Shown here: positions 1-8,509 of the stretch, piece after piece | How positions within the stretch are numbered: position 1 is the stretch's first letter | Layout: each line of letters begins with the position of its first letter | Origin: Deltaproteobacteria bacterium | Lineage (GTDB): Bacteria > Desulfobacterota > Syntrophobacteria > BM002 | DNA: 37,549 nt | Assembly (NCBI GenBank): GCA_019309045.1 | Contig: JAFDGZ010000024.1 | Coordinates: 1-37,549, forward strand | Reading direction: 5' to 3' | The notes under the pieces: model-generated | What the model was told of the DNA's origin: nothing | What the model saw: only the letters and a program-made list of their open reading frames with translations | Databases searched by the model: none | Made by a program: the position numbers and the translations under genes

Positions 1-1155
1 GAGCCTCTGCGCGACAAGCTGCGCATCAGAATGAGAAAAGACGGCAGCCTCTACACTTTCAAAGAACTATCACTGGAGCTGGCCCCCATGATCAGCTCCC
101 GCATCAAGATCATGGCCAAGGCAGACATTGCTGAGAAGAGGCGGCACCAGGACGGCAGGATTCTTCTGAGCGGCACGGGAGAGCACAATCAGATAGACAT
201 CCGCTGTTCATTTTATGTCACAGTCTTCGGTGAAAAGATCGTTATGCGGATCCTCAACAAAAAAGAGGAGCTTCTCGATCTCAAGGAGCTGGGCTTTGCG
301 CCAAGACCTCTGGAACGTTACAAGCTGGATGCTCTGGAGTTGCCCACAGGGGTGGTCATCATAACTGGTCCCACCGGTGCCGGCAAGACCACCACCCTCT
401 ATAGTTCCGTGCAATACTGCAACGATCCCACCATAAGCATCATCACAGTGGAAGATCCCGTAGAGTATGTAATCGACGGGGTAGCCCAGTGCTCCATCAA
501 TCCCAGAATAGGAGTAACCTTCGACGAGAGTCTCAAGCAGATCGTGCGTCAGGACCCTGACATCATTGTTCTCGGAGAAATCAGAGACAAGTTTTCTGCG
601 GAAACCGCCATACAGGCAGCGCTGACCGGCCACAAGGTATTTACCACCTTTCACACCGAGGACAGTATCGGCGGTTTGCTCAGGTTGATGAATATGAACA
701 TCGAAACGTTTCTCATTTCTTCCACGGTGATCTGTGTGGTGGCGCAAAGATTGCTAAGAAGGATATGTCCAGACTGTAAAGTGGATTATCAGCCCGAGGT
801 GGATGAAGTGAAAAGGCTGGGCTACAGTCCGGATGAGATGAGGGATTTCAACTTCAAAAAAGGTAAAGGATGCAGGAAATGCAACTACACCGGCTACAGA
901 GGCAGGGTAGGCATATACGAACTCTTGGTGTTGAATGAAGATGTCAAAGAGGCCATTTTGCAGAAAAAAACTTCTCATGAAATCCGTAAGATCAGTGTTG
1001 AGACCTCAGGGCTGGTCTCTCTCGTTGAAGACGGCATTGTCAAGGCGGTGCAGGGGATGACCAGCATTGAAGAAGTGCTCAAGAAGCTGCCTCGGCTGCT
1101 GGCACCGCGGCCCATTCGGCAAATTCTCCAACTCACCGGAGTGAAGCTGCCATGA
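1..1155 (+). CDS. GspE/PilB-family secretion or type IV pilus ATPase, 5' truncated by the window edge
   Basis: The frame is open from base 1, so the start and the N-terminal domain lie outside the window; the ATG at 31 is internal. About 384 residues are visible against roughly 550 for the family. In order they show the end of the N2 domain (RIKIMAKADIAEKR, then QDGRI), a Walker A motif GPTGAGKTTT at visible residues 123-132, the Asp box region (VEDPVEY), the Walker B region DIIVLGEIRD, the His box (FTTFHTED), and a zinc-type tetracysteine module (CPDC then CRKC followed by YTGYRGR). Family knowledge: such hexameric cytoplasmic ATPases power type II secretion or type IV pilus assembly. The sequence does not say which. 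The stop overlaps the next start in ATGA, so translation is probably coupled to the HDOD gene. Confidence 0.93.
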   Translation, partial: EPLRDKLRIRMRKDGSLYTFKELSLELAPMISSRIKIMAKADIAEKRRHQDGRILLSGTGEHNQIDIRCSFYVTVFGEKIVMRILNKKEELLDLKELGFAPRPLERYKLDALELPTGVVIITGPTGAGKTTTLYSSVQYCNDPTISIITVEDPVEYVIDGVAQCSINPRIGVTFDESLKQIVRQDPDIIVLGEIRDKFSAETAIQAALTGHKVFTTFHTEDSIGGLLRLMNMNIETFLISSTVICVVAQRLLRRICPDCKVDYQPEVDEVKRLGYSPDEMRDFNFKKGKGCRKCNYTGYRGRVGIYELLVLNEDVKEAILQKKTSHEIRKISVETSGLVSLVEDGIVKAVQGMTSIEEVLKKLPRLLAPRPIRQILQLTGVKLP

Positions 1156-2003
1156 CCTCACACAATCTGCAGCAAGAAATAGAAGCGAGGCTCGAGAACA
1201 AAGACTTCCATCTGCCGGTAATAAATCATACAGCGGTGGAACTGCAACGTTTGATGTCCTCGAGCAAGTGTCAGCTGTCACAACTGGCCCAGGTTATTGA
1301 AAAGGATCAATCACTGGCTACAAAGGTTCTCAACGTGGCAAACTCTCCTTTTTTCTCAGGCCTCAAAAAAATCGGCAATGTAAGAGACGCCATCGTCCGC
1401 GTGGGCATGAAAGAAATCTTTGTGCTGGTGGTAACCCTGGCGCAGAAGAACCTCTACCAGGGTGGCAATAATCGCTACGGTTCGTATATGGAAAAGTTGT
1501 GGCAGCATGCCCTGGCCACGGCCATGGGCGGACGCTGGCTGTGCGTCAGAATGAACCAGCGCCAGAAGGCAGATGAACTTTTCATGGCTGGCCTGTTGCA
1601 TGACATTGGCAAGCTTGCCCTTGTCAAACTGGTCCAGGAGCTGGAGGAAGAGAATGGCCAGGAAGGTTTTTCTCCTTCAGAAGCTCTGCTGCAGGAAATC
1701 CTGGAGAGCATGCACACCACTGTGGGTGGCAGCCTGCTCGAAAAGCAGATGCTTCCAGAGTTCTACTGCATGGTGGCCAGGAATCACCACCTGGAAAACA
1801 ACGACAGCAGTGAGGAGATGGATATCATCAAGGTGGCCAACCTTGCCTGCCGCAAGCTGGGCATCGGCATACAACATGATCCTGAGGTAATTATCACGGC
1901 AACCCCCAATGCGGACCGGTTGGGTCTGAGTGACATTGATGTGGCCGAGCTGGAAGTGACCATGGAAGAGATGCTCAATGAAATGAACGACAGACTGGCT
2001 TGA
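1152..2003 (+). CDS. HDOD domain protein (degenerate HD-type signalling protein)
   Basis: This is a 283-residue protein. The HDOD domain spans about residues 18-215: LPVINHTAVELQRL opens it, followed by the typical VIEKDQSLATKVLNVANSPFF segment and a retained HDIGK motif at about 150-154. HDOD proteins are related to HD-GYP phosphodiesterases and usually act in signalling rather than catalysis, often near type IV pilus, motility or c-di-GMP genes. The ATG at 1152 overlaps the stop of the ATPase gene by an ATGA junction. No second output domain is evident; the C-terminal 60 residues are acidic and helical in character. A regulatory role for the secretion or pilus ATPase is inferred from linkage only. 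Confidence 0.88.
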   Translation: MTSHNLQQEIEARLENKDFHLPVINHTAVELQRLMSSSKCQLSQLAQVIEKDQSLATKVLNVANSPFFSGLKKIGNVRDAIVRVGMKEIFVLVVTLAQKNLYQGGNNRYGSYMEKLWQHALATAMGGRWLCVRMNQRQKADELFMAGLLHDIGKLALVKLVQELEEENGQEGFSPSEALLQEILESMHTTVGGSLLEKQMLPEFYCMVARNHHLENNDSSEEMDIIKVANLACRKLGIGIQHDPEVIITATPNADRLGLSDIDVAELEVTMEEMLNEMNDRLA

Positions 2004-2087
2004 CAAGTAAGAAAGAGTTAACGTCGGCTCTGATCAGGCCAGAGAGAAGAGCCGAACTCAATATTCCGGTACGAGTTGCACTTCCCC

Positions 2088-3737
2088 ATGGCAGAGAATA
2101 GACTGGAGCAGCAGCATAATTGGACGCGAGCAGTCGAATCGAGTGACAGCAGTAGCGAACAGGGGCGACTGCCCATAATGGATCTGCCACTCTCGCCAAA
2201 TAATACCATCATCGAGAAGGCCTACTACCAGCAGGTATTCGAGAAGTCTCCGGAGGCTACTGTCATTCTGGACAACAAAGACAGGATACTCACGGCCAAC
2301 AAGGCCTTCGAGAAAATGTTTCAATACAGGGTCAATGAGATAAAAGGAAAATATATCAATGACTTGGTTGTTGGCAGCAACCTGGGGCACGAAGCAAGAG
2401 AACTTTCCACCACGGTGCTGGGGGGCAAGGTGGTGCAGAAAGAAACAGTGAGAAGGCGCCGGGATGGCAGTGAAGTGGCGGTTCACATCCTGGGGTATCC
2501 AATCATCCTGGCCAACAAACAAATTGGCGTGGTCGGCATCTACAAGGATATTACGGAGCGCAAGCAAGCTGAACGGGAAAGGCGTGCCCTTGAGGCTCAA
2601 TTGCTCCATTCACAAAAGATGGAGGCCATTGGTACTCTTGCTGGAGGCATTGCCCACGACTTCAATAACCTGCTGCAGGCTATCCAGGGCTACAGCGAAC
2701 TTCTCCTCATGAACACCAGAGAGGGGGAGGCGAATTATGCTGAATTGCAGGAAATCTTGCGCGCTGCCAGGAGGGGTGGCTCACTGACGCGCAAACTTCT
2801 CACCTTTGGTCGCAAAGTGGAAAGCAGTCTGCGTCCTGTTGACTTGAACCGAGAGGTGCGGGGAGTCAAAGAGCTCCTGCAGAGAACCATACCCAAGATG
2901 ATCCACATTGATCTGCACCTTGCTCCTGACCTGAAGCCAATCAATGGGGACCCGACTCAGATAGAACAAATCTTGCTCAACCTGGCAGTGAACGCCAAAG
3001 ATGCCATGGAAGATGGCGGCAGGCTGACCATTGCCACTGAAAACACCACATTGCCAGAGCAGGAAAAGAGCAGTCCAGCTGGAGAAGCAAAGCAGTGGGT
3101 GCTCTTGCGTTTTTCGGATACGGGCCATGGCATGACCCAGGAAACTTTGGCGCACATTTTCGAACCCTTTTACACTACCAAGGGCCTGGGCAAGGGTACG
3201 GGTCTGGGGTTGGCCATGGTGTACGGTGTCGTACAAAGCCACCAGGGTCTTATCAACTGTTTCAGCGAACCAGGCAAGGGCACCACATTCAAAATTTACT
3301 TTCCAGCAATTGAGGCTGCTGCAGCACAAGATGAGCCGTCTGGAAGTGAAAGTGTTCTCTGCGGAGGAACCGGGACCATCCTGCTGGTGGACGACGAACA
3401 ATTCATCCGTGATCTGGGAGTGCGGATGCTCACTGAACTGGGCTATCAGGTAGTGACCGCAGCCGACGGAGAAACCGCCCTGGAACTCTATGCACAGGAA
3501 AAAGGGCGAATCAGTCTGGTGATTCTCGATCTCATTATGCCGGGAATTGGCGGCATAAAGTGTCTGCAAGAACTCCGCAAACTAGACCCTGGAGTAAAGG
3601 TGCTGGTGGCAAGCGGCTATGCTCCTGAAGGCGTATTAGATGCGCCCCTGTCCAGGCGAGCGAACGGCTTTGTCTCCAAACCCTATGACATGAAAGATCT
3701 GACGGCAGAGGTACGTAGAGTCCTCAATGAATCGTGA
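2088..3737 (+). CDS. Hybrid sensor histidine kinase: PAS, HisKA, HATPase, receiver
   Basis: From the ATG at 2088 the protein has 549 residues. A PAS domain covers about 45-155 and ends in the usual DITERKQAE linker. The HisKA motif GGIAHDFNNLLQAI follows, with the probable phospho-His at about 190. The HATPase domain has an N box (NLAVNAKDAMEDGG), a G1 box (FSDTGHGM) and GLGKGTGLGLAMVYG. A C-terminal receiver has acidic residues VDDE, a phosphoacceptor Asp near 481 (LVILDLIMPG) and the conserved Lys in FVSKPYD. No transmembrane segments are visible, so it is probably cytoplasmic. The start is uncertain: TTG 2076, ATG 2088 and ATG 2178 all fit, and only 2178 has an AGGGG-like site upstream (2161-2165). 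It lies 84 bp after the HDOD gene and may share its transcript. Confidence 0.9.
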   Translation: MAENRLEQQHNWTRAVESSDSSSEQGRLPIMDLPLSPNNTIIEKAYYQQVFEKSPEATVILDNKDRILTANKAFEKMFQYRVNEIKGKYINDLVVGSNLGHEARELSTTVLGGKVVQKETVRRRRDGSEVAVHILGYPIILANKQIGVVGIYKDITERKQAERERRALEAQLLHSQKMEAIGTLAGGIAHDFNNLLQAIQGYSELLLMNTREGEANYAELQEILRAARRGGSLTRKLLTFGRKVESSLRPVDLNREVRGVKELLQRTIPKMIHIDLHLAPDLKPINGDPTQIEQILLNLAVNAKDAMEDGGRLTIATENTTLPEQEKSSPAGEAKQWVLLRFSDTGHGMTQETLAHIFEPFYTTKGLGKGTGLGLAMVYGVVQSHQGLINCFSEPGKGTTFKIYFPAIEAAAAQDEPSGSESVLCGGTGTILLVDDEQFIRDLGVRMLTELGYQVVTAADGETALELYAQEKGRISLVILDLIMPGIGGIKCLQELRKLDPGVKVLVASGYAPEGVLDAPLSRRANGFVSKPYDMKDLTAEVRRVLNES

Positions 3738-3758
3738 TACCTGCTGCCATAGACGCTG

Positions 3759-3784
3759 GCCAACCACTGCCCTTCTTTGTTGGC
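3759..3784. terminator. Possible hairpin between convergent genes
   Basis: GCCAAC (3759-3764) pairs with GTTGGC (3779-3784) around a 14-nt loop, in the 71-bp gap between the converging kinase and protease genes. There is no clear T-run on either side, so termination here is a weak inference. Confidence 0.25.
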
Positions 3785-3808
3785 GGACCATCTGCTCAGT
3801 GCAGCAAT

Positions 3809-5653
3809 TCATTCTTTCTCTACCGTGTGTAGTTTCTGACGGAATTTTGCTACCTGCTTGACATAATAAGAACGCTCTGAGACGGGCACTGCTGCCAGGG
3901 CCCGTTCAGCAGTAGCCAGAGCCTCCTCGAACCTGTGGTTGGCTGCATAGGCCTCCGCCAGGGTGTCCAGGATGTGCGGCTGGGGGGAGAGCTCGGCAGC
4001 TTTCTGGGCAAGTTCGAGAGCACGCTGCGGCTGGAAAAAGGGATCTTCCCTGCTGGTGGCCAACAGCCAGGCCAGGTTGTTCAGAGTCTCGGGATTATGG
4101 GGATCCAGGGCAAGGGCGGTCTGCAGCTCCTTCACTGCTGCCTTCAGGTCATGGCGCTGATAATAAAGAGTTCCCAGAGCCAGGTGCAGCTCTGCTTCCT
4201 CGGGTTGTTCTTTAACCTGCCTGCTGAGAATCCTGATGAGCAGCCTGTCGTTCAGGGCTGAGCCAATCTTGCCGCTGTGCAGCAAGTAGCCTCCTGCGCC
4301 AGTGGTGATGAGGGCTATCAAGTAAAGAGCCAGGGCAGACTGCAACTTGCGCCGATGGCGCTGGCGCAGCCAGGGTTTCTCCTCGGCAGTCAGCAGATAA
4401 TCTACGCGCTGTTTGATACTGAAGTGATGCCAACTGGGCACCTCTCTGACATTGCCGCTGTAAAGGCCGATCTTTTCCAGAGCGCTGATCAGAGGCAGGG
4501 ATACGCCCATGGTGGTGAAAACGTAGAGATCGGCCTGCCGCTCGAAGTTGCGGATAAAAAAGCCGAACAGATAGCGAAAATAGACAACAAGCAGCAAGAG
4601 CAGGGGAAGAGTCAGGATGAGCGAGGGCAGGAGGGAGTTGCTCGAGACTGCCATTCGAGGGAAAGAGGCGGGCAGAGCAGTGGCCAGCATCAGCAGAAAA
4701 GAGAAATCAAAGACGGCGTAGGAGAGTACTAGATAGCCCAGAAGAAAGAGAATGTAATAGGCAAGATGGTGCTCCTTCACATGTCCCATCTCATGAGATA
4801 GTACGGCCTGCAGTTCTTCCAGGCTGAGAATCTCGAGCAGAGGTTCTGTAATGAGCAGATAGCGGCAGCGCCAGTGAAGGCCCATTATGCCCGCAGTTAT
4901 CATACCCGTGCCATGGGTCGGCCAGATGAAGATGTCCTTCAACTTGAGATCATGCTGTCGGCAGAAGTCTTCGATGAAAGTCCTGGTTTTGCCTGGAGGC
5001 ATGCTGCGGCATCCCCACAACTTGAGCACCAGCGGTGGGGCAAACAGGAGAAAAACCACCAGAAGCCCGGAGAAGAAAAAGAGCTGCCCCAGAGGAGACT
5101 CTAGACTTTGATGGAGAAACTCGAAAGGAAGCACCCGGACCACATCGAAAGATCCGGAAATGAGAAGCCAGGGCAGGAGAATGGCAAAGTTGAACTTCAA
5201 GTTGGCCCACACCACAGTAGATCTGCGGTAGCCCACGGATGAAAGACGAAAGGAAGCCTGATGGCTGCCGGCCCAGACAATGGCCAGATAAAAAAGAAAA
5301 AGAGAGATGGCCACAAGCCCCTGGAGTGTAAAGCTTTGCGAAAACCCAGGCAGCGACAACAGGTGAGATTTCAGATCGAGCAGGTAGGTATGCATGCAGA
5401 AAAAGGCAAAGGCCAGGACGGACTGCCGGCTGACCACCTTGTGGTAAAGAACCGATTTGCGGGAGCCTGCAGCAATAGAGGATATTCTTCTGGCCAGCCG
5501 TTGAAACACCCAGTGATTAATAAGTGCGAAGCAGCAGAGAAAGCCAAGACTGCCCAGGGCAGTGGCTGCCACTGAGAAGCGGGGAGGAGTCAGCGGCTGC
5601 TGACTGGCAAATACGATGAGCACAAGAACGAAATATATGAAATTGGTATACAT
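3809..5653 (-). CDS. Membrane M48-family (Ste24/HtpX-like) metalloprotease with C-terminal TPR region
   Basis: This is a 614-residue protein. The N-terminal half has several hydrophobic membrane segments (about 5-20, 30-50, 78-93, 110-128, 155-170, 188-212). The zinc-protease motif HEMGH lies at 287-291. The third ligand is probably E371 in NFERQADLY, the family's second conserved site. Two further hydrophobic stretches lie between them (about 300-328 and 343-367), as in Ste24-like enzymes. After another membrane segment (about 430-450), residues 480-600 contain TPR-like repeats (LHLALGTLYYQRHDLKAA, then a NNLAWLLA repeat). Family knowledge: M48 proteases cleave membrane or misfolded proteins. 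The TPR part may bind partners or substrates, on the opposite side of the membrane if the predicted segments hold. No strong ribosome binding site precedes the ATG. It is the last gene of the minus cluster, 101 bp after kdsD. Confidence 0.88.
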   Translation of the reverse strand: MYTNFIYFVLVLIVFASQQPLTPPRFSVAATALGSLGFLCCFALINHWVFQRLARRISSIAAGSRKSVLYHKVVSRQSVLAFAFFCMHTYLLDLKSHLLSLPGFSQSFTLQGLVAISLFLFYLAIVWAGSHQASFRLSSVGYRRSTVVWANLKFNFAILLPWLLISGSFDVVRVLPFEFLHQSLESPLGQLFFFSGLLVVFLLFAPPLVLKLWGCRSMPPGKTRTFIEDFCRQHDLKLKDIFIWPTHGTGMITAGIMGLHWRCRYLLITEPLLEILSLEELQAVLSHEMGHVKEHHLAYYILFLLGYLVLSYAVFDFSFLLMLATALPASFPRMAVSSNSLLPSLILTLPLLLLLVVYFRYLFGFFIRNFERQADLYVFTTMGVSLPLISALEKIGLYSGNVREVPSWHHFSIKQRVDYLLTAEEKPWLRQRHRRKLQSALALYLIALITTGAGGYLLHSGKIGSALNDRLLIRILSRQVKEQPEEAELHLALGTLYYQRHDLKAAVKELQTALALDPHNPETLNNLAWLLATSREDPFFQPQRALELAQKAAELSPQPHILDTLAEAYAANHRFEEALATAERALAAVPVSERSYYVKQVAKFRQKLHTVEKE

Positions 5654-5754
5654 AAGATGTGAGTTCGCCGGGGTTCATGTGGCCGACAGCATGCACGACG
5701 CTTCCTTCCCCCATCCTGCCCGCAGCGGCTTTCTGACAGCCGGTGCGCCTTCTT

Positions 5755-6789
5755 CTACAGAGAGAATCTGATGTGACCCTTGCCGAGAAGGTCATGCAGG
5801 TGAATAATGCCGACCAGCTCTCCCCGTTCTCCACTTACAGGCAGGACCGTGATCTCGTGGTGTTCCATGACCTCGAGGGCGTCGGCTACCGAAGCGTGGA
5901 TGCCAATGGTTTTTGGATTGCGGCTCATGATGGCCTCCACTGGCATGCTCGGTAGATCGGCAAATTTGCATAGACCTCGGCGCAGGTCGCCGTCAGTGAT
6001 AATGCCTATGGGCTGACCGCCGTCGGCCATGACAAGTGTTGCCCCCAGACCCTTGGCGCTCATCTCCTTGAGGGCATCAGCGAGCCTGGTTTGCGGAGCG
6101 ACCATGGGAACCGCCGCTTCTGTCCGCATGATTCGTTGGATAGGCACCCGCAGCCTTTCACCCAGTTCTCCTCCAGGATGACAGCGATAGAAGTCCGCAG
6201 GCTTGAACTTCCGTCTGCCCACGAGGGCCACAGCCAGGGCATCGCCAAGAGCAAGCATGGCAGTGGTGCTGGCAGTGGGAGTCAGACCCAGAGGGCAGGC
6301 CTCCTGCGGTACGCCAGCGTAGATCACCAGATCACTGTGACGGGCCAGGGTGGAGGTTGGATTGCCTGTCATGGCTATGATTCTCGTGCCGAGCTCTTTC
6401 AAGGTTGGCAGCATGAAGTTGAGTTCATTGGTTTCACCACTGTTGGAGAGCGCCAGAACAATGTCTTCCGGACTGACCATGCCAAGGTCGCCATGCATGG
6501 CCTCCACAGGATGAAGAAAGAGCGACTTGGTGCCGGTGCTGTTAAAGGTGGCTACCAGTTTGCGGCCGATAATGCCGGATTTGCCTATGCCAGTGACAAT
6601 AATGCGACCGCGAGCCCGGTATATCCAGTTTACTGCCTCGGCAAGTTCCGAGCCGACTCTGTCAATAAGAGTGAGAATACCTTCTGCTTCAATGCGGAGC
6701 ACCCTCTTGATTTCAGCAACCACTTCGGGGGCGTCCTGCGGGTGTTGCTCTGTTGTTTTATTGGAGTTCACTCTGCTGACTTTGCGCAT
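5755..6789 (-). CDS. kdsD: D-arabinose 5-phosphate isomerase (KdsD/KpsF/GutQ family)
   Basis: The enzyme interconverts D-ribulose 5-phosphate and D-arabinose 5-phosphate, the first committed precursor of KDO for LPS. From the chosen start it has 344 residues, close to the usual 320-345. The SIS domain (about 45-180) contains GIGKSG, EAMHGDLG and SNSGET, which are typical active-site segments. Two CBS domains follow from about 220 to the end (the first includes MVAPQTRLADALKEM, the second ASVADALEVMEHHEI). The frame is open further upstream to 6957, but the ATG at 6789 has a GGGAG site 7 nt before it, and the upstream extension does not resemble the family. It shares the minus strand with kdsB, its pathway partner, separated by carAB and purF. 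Confidence 0.95.
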   Translation of the reverse strand: MRKVSRVNSNKTTEQHPQDAPEVVAEIKRVLRIEAEGILTLIDRVGSELAEAVNWIYRARGRIIVTGIGKSGIIGRKLVATFNSTGTKSLFLHPVEAMHGDLGMVSPEDIVLALSNSGETNELNFMLPTLKELGTRIIAMTGNPTSTLARHSDLVIYAGVPQEACPLGLTPTASTTAMLALGDALAVALVGRRKFKPADFYRCHPGGELGERLRVPIQRIMRTEAAVPMVAPQTRLADALKEMSAKGLGATLVMADGGQPIGIITDGDLRRGLCKFADLPSMPVEAIMSRNPKTIGIHASVADALEVMEHHEITVLPVSGERGELVGIIHLHDLLGKGHIRFSL

Positions 6790-6996
6790 ATCTCTGCTCC
6801 CGAGGGCTCCCCACTCGGCCGGCCATTCTGTCAATTGGCTTCCAGCGGCCAACGGACCGCAGCCGTCATGCGTTTTGTTTCCAAAGTGGACAATCTCTGC
6901 AGCAGTCGAACGTCCGGGCTGGCCGTGAAGCCGCCTGGAAGAGTGCCCAGGGACCAACCATTGGCCGCACCTGTCCGTGGGGCGCAGTGCTGCTGG

Positions 6997-8433
6997 CTAT
7001 ACCTGGATCGAGCTGACTTCCATGCAATGTTTGTCCAGATCCTGGGAAAAACTCACCGGGTAGTTGCCGTTGAAGCAGGCGAGGCAGAAGCCGGCACTAT
7101 CCATGTTGATTGCCCGTAGAAGTCCTTCCAGAGTCAGATAGTGGAGACTGTCCAGTTCAAGAAAATCCCTTATCCCTTCCACTGTGTGGCGCGCAGCAAT
7201 GAGCTCTTTTCGAGTCGGAAAGTCTATGCCGTAATGACAAGGGTAGCGATGCGGAGGACAACTTACCGCCATGTGCACCTCTTTGGCGCCCACTTCTCTG
7301 AGTGCCTTGATACGGTTGCGGCTGGTGGTTCCTCGGATGATGGAGTCTTCGATGATTACCAGACGCTTTCCTTTCAGCAACGGTCGAACCGGGTTCAACT
7401 TCACCTTGACGCCAAAGTCTCGCATAGCCTGGGTAGGCTGGATAAAGGTTCGCCCTACATAATGATTGCGGATCACCCCCATCTCCAGAGGAATTCTGGA
7501 AGCCTCGGCAAATCCGAGGGCGGCATAGTTGCCAGAATCAGGAAAGGGCATGACGAAGTCAGCAGTAACTGGATATTCACGGGCCATCTCATGGCCCTGA
7601 CGTTTTCTGGCCAGATAGACGTTTTGACCGAAAATATTGCTGTCTGGCCTGGCAAAGTAGATGAATTCGAAGATACAGAAAGCGGAGCGGCTCGCCTTGG
7701 GCAGGTGGCGGGAGCGCAGCCCTCCCTCATCGATGAATACCACTTCCCCTGGCTCCACATCGCGCAAATAACAGGCGCCGATCAGGTCCAGGGCGCAGGT
7801 TTCAGAGGCGATCACATAAGCATCGTTGTCAATCATTCCCAGACACATGGGGCGAAAGCCGTAAGGATCCCGGGCGGCAATAAGCTGTTTTTCCGTGCTC
7901 AAAACCAGAGAGTAGGCTCCTTCAATCTCACTGAGGGCATAGATGAGGGCTTCTTCCAGCCCCCTGATAATCTGGCGGGCTATGAGGTGGACGATCACCT
8001 CGCTATCCATAGTGGACTGGAATATTGACCCCTGGTTTTCCAGTTTTTTCCTGAGGATGTGGGCATTGACCAGGTTGCCGTTATGGGCGATTGCCAGGCT
8101 GCAGCCAGAATGGGTGATACAGAAAGGTTGGGCGTTGATCAGCATGGAAGAGCCCGTGGTGGAGTACCTCACATGTCCTATGCCCAGATTGCCGGGCAGG
8201 CTGGCAAGGACGTTTTCATCAAAGATCTCACTGACCAGCCCCATGCCCTTGTGATGGAGCATGCGCTTGCCGTCTGCCACACTGATGCCAGCGCTTTCCT
8301 GGCCCCGGTGCTGCAAAGCATAAAGGCCAAAATAGATGAGGCGCGCAGTATCCGGATGGCCATAGACCCCGAAGACACCACATTCCTCTCTAGGCCTGTT
8401 AGTCCTGTGTTTTTGATGATGGCAATAGAACAT
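6997..8433 (-). CDS. purF: Amidophosphoribosyltransferase (PurF), iron-sulfur type
   Basis: This is the first step of de novo purine synthesis: PRPP plus glutamine gives 5-phosphoribosylamine. The protein has 478 residues. EECGVFG carries the nucleophilic Cys18, preceded by a 17-residue segment that in Bacillus-type enzymes is a cleaved propeptide. The glutamine amidotransferase half continues with ALQHRGQESAGI and GHVRYSTTGSS. The PRPP loop is VIIEDSIIRGTTSRN at about 359-373. Cysteines near 253, 399, 450 and 453 (FCLACFNGNYP) match the four ligands of the 4Fe-4S cluster of the B. subtilis-type enzyme, an oxygen-sensitive feature that fits an anaerobe. The ATG at 8433 is the only good start in frame; no strong ribosome binding site is visible. 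It lies 76 bp downstream of carB. Confidence 0.97.
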   Translation of the reverse strand: MFYCHHQKHRTNRPREECGVFGVYGHPDTARLIYFGLYALQHRGQESAGISVADGKRMLHHKGMGLVSEIFDENVLASLPGNLGIGHVRYSTTGSSMLINAQPFCITHSGCSLAIAHNGNLVNAHILRKKLENQGSIFQSTMDSEVIVHLIARQIIRGLEEALIYALSEIEGAYSLVLSTEKQLIAARDPYGFRPMCLGMIDNDAYVIASETCALDLIGACYLRDVEPGEVVFIDEGGLRSRHLPKASRSAFCIFEFIYFARPDSNIFGQNVYLARKRQGHEMAREYPVTADFVMPFPDSGNYAALGFAEASRIPLEMGVIRNHYVGRTFIQPTQAMRDFGVKVKLNPVRPLLKGKRLVIIEDSIIRGTTSRNRIKALREVGAKEVHMAVSCPPHRYPCHYGIDFPTRKELIAARHTVEGIRDFLELDSLHYLTLEGLLRAINMDSAGFCLACFNGNYPVSFSQDLDKHCMEVSSIQV

Positions 8434-8477
8434 GTGTACAGCCGCAGTCTAGGATTAGCAGTTATCCCTTCAGTTCC

Positions 8478-8504
8478 GGCAGGCGGCAGTTCCTGGCGCC
8501 TGCC
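8478..8504 (-). other. Intercistronic hairpin between carB and purF
   Basis: GGCAGGCG (8478-8485) is the exact complement of CGCCTGCC (8497-8504), leaving an 11-nt loop that can pair further (CAG with CTG). There is no T-run, so it is more likely an RNA-stability or processing element than a terminator. Function is inferred. Confidence 0.4.
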
Positions 8505-8509
8505 ACATT

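Noticed and set aside
6091-7119. A 342-residue plus-strand open frame opposite kdsD and purF
   Set aside because: It is a shadow of two well-conserved minus-strand genes and shows no domain of its own.
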